Assembly (NCBI GenBank): GCA_017643325.1
Contig: JAEPNS010000225.1
Location: forward strand, 1-6,002
Origin: Alphaproteobacteria bacterium
Lineage (GTDB): Bacteria; Pseudomonadota; Alphaproteobacteria; UBA6615
DNA: 6,002 nucleotides
Direction of reading: 5' to 3'
Shown: positions 5,760 to 6,002 of the stretch, in pieces
Layout: each line of letters opens with the position of its first letter
Numbering within the stretch: the first letter of the stretch is position 1
The notes under the pieces: model-generated
The model's database searches: none
Told to the model about the DNA's origin: nothing
The model's input: only the letters and a program-made list of their open reading frames with translations
Position numbers and translations under genes: made by a program

Positions 5760-6002
5760 CTAGGCCGCCTGCCGGATCCACTCGGGCAGCAGGTCCGACA
5801 CGGGTTCGTACAGCTTGCCCTTGCGCATCGCGACGACCGGCTTGAGCCGGCGCGTGCCCGTGAACTTGTTGCCCGCGCCGTCGGCGAAGGTGTAGCGCCC
5901 CGACGTCATCTTGAGGATGGACACATCCGCGCTGCGCCCCGGCTGCAGGCTGCCCATGACGTCCGACTTGTTCATCATCGCGGCGGCGTTGGACGTGACC
6001 AT
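5760..6002 (-). CDS. COG3964-type amidohydrolase (dihydroorotase-like metallohydrolase), C-terminal part
   Basis: This is the last 80 codons of a gene entering from the right edge; full-length relatives have roughly 380-430 residues. It opens with VTSNAAAMMN, the conserved segment just before the end of the TIM barrel (usual T-NPA--LG), then GSLQPGRSADVSIL, the return into the small beta domain (G-L-PG--AD). SGRYTFADGAGNKFTGTRRLKPVVAMRKGKLYE follows the pattern of the COG3964 group ('GRF-F-D--G---TG-RRLVPV-T---G-V'), which is annotated as predicted amidohydrolase/deacetylase or dihydroorotase-like. The metal-binding His, Lys and Asp residues lie outside the window. The ATG at the very edge is an internal Met, not the start. 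Stop TAG at 5762-5760 is in frame with the following Rieske frame. Next to a barbiturase-type enzyme it may cleave a ring or a ureido intermediate; that is inference. Confidence 0.85.
   Translation of the reverse strand: MVTSNAAAMMNKSDVMGSLQPGRSADVSILKMTSGRYTFADGAGNKFTGTRRLKPVVAMRKGKLYEPVSDLLPEWIRQAA

Noticed and set aside
5353..5781. Minus-strand open frame of 142 codons covering the Rieske gene in another frame
   Set aside because: Its product is Arg/Gly/Pro rich and lacks the Cys/His cluster motifs, which are in the neighbouring frame.
4130..5845. A 571-codon open frame on the plus strand across the ArcS-like and Rieske genes
   Set aside because: It crosses several real genes on the opposite strand, has Arg/Gly/Val-rich low-complexity content and no domain, and depends on G+C-driven lack of stops.

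Overview
The window is visibly very G+C rich, with tightly packed genes, ATGA/GTGA start-stop overlaps and strong third-position G/C. This fits a Proteobacterium, probably an alphaproteobacterium, but no marker here fixes the taxon. There is no sign of mobile elements, RNA genes or CRISPR. Almost all of it is coding.

Layout. (1) 1-405, minus strand: the N-terminal 135 codons of a ring-opening amidohydrolase of the cyanuric acid amidohydrolase/barbiturase family, cut by the left edge. (2) 406-703: a divergent intergenic region that should carry both promoters and holds several short palindromes. (3) 704-4322, plus strand: a compact three-gene operon for a molybdenum hydroxylase of the xanthine dehydrogenase/CoxMSL type: FAD subunit, 2x[2Fe-2S] subunit, molybdopterin subunit. 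(4) 4319-6002, minus strand, convergent with the operon: the C-terminal end of a COG3964-like amidohydrolase (cut by the right edge), a small Rieske [2Fe-2S] protein, and a protein whose core matches the archaeosine-synthase (ArcS, DUF5591) domain. These would be transcribed in that order.

How they may work together. A molybdenum hydroxylase next to a barbiturase/cyanuric-acid-type ring opener recalls the oxidative pyrimidine pathway, in which uracil or thymine is hydroxylated to a barbiturate, the ring is opened by barbiturase, and the ureido acid is cleaved. The second amidohydrolase could supply a later hydrolysis. The best reading is a catabolic locus for a nitrogen heterocycle; the substrate cannot be read from this window. 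The odd member is the ArcS-like protein: that domain is known from archaeal tRNA 7-deazaguanine modification, and its presence here suggests either an undescribed enzyme activity on a heterocycle or a deazapurine-like substrate.

Other points needing attention: the Rieske reading frame extends upstream, with domain similarity, all the way to an in-frame TAG without any ATG/GTG/TTG start; the catalytic Glu expected in the large molybdenum subunit is an Asp; and the two convergent transcripts share a CTAG as stop codons.
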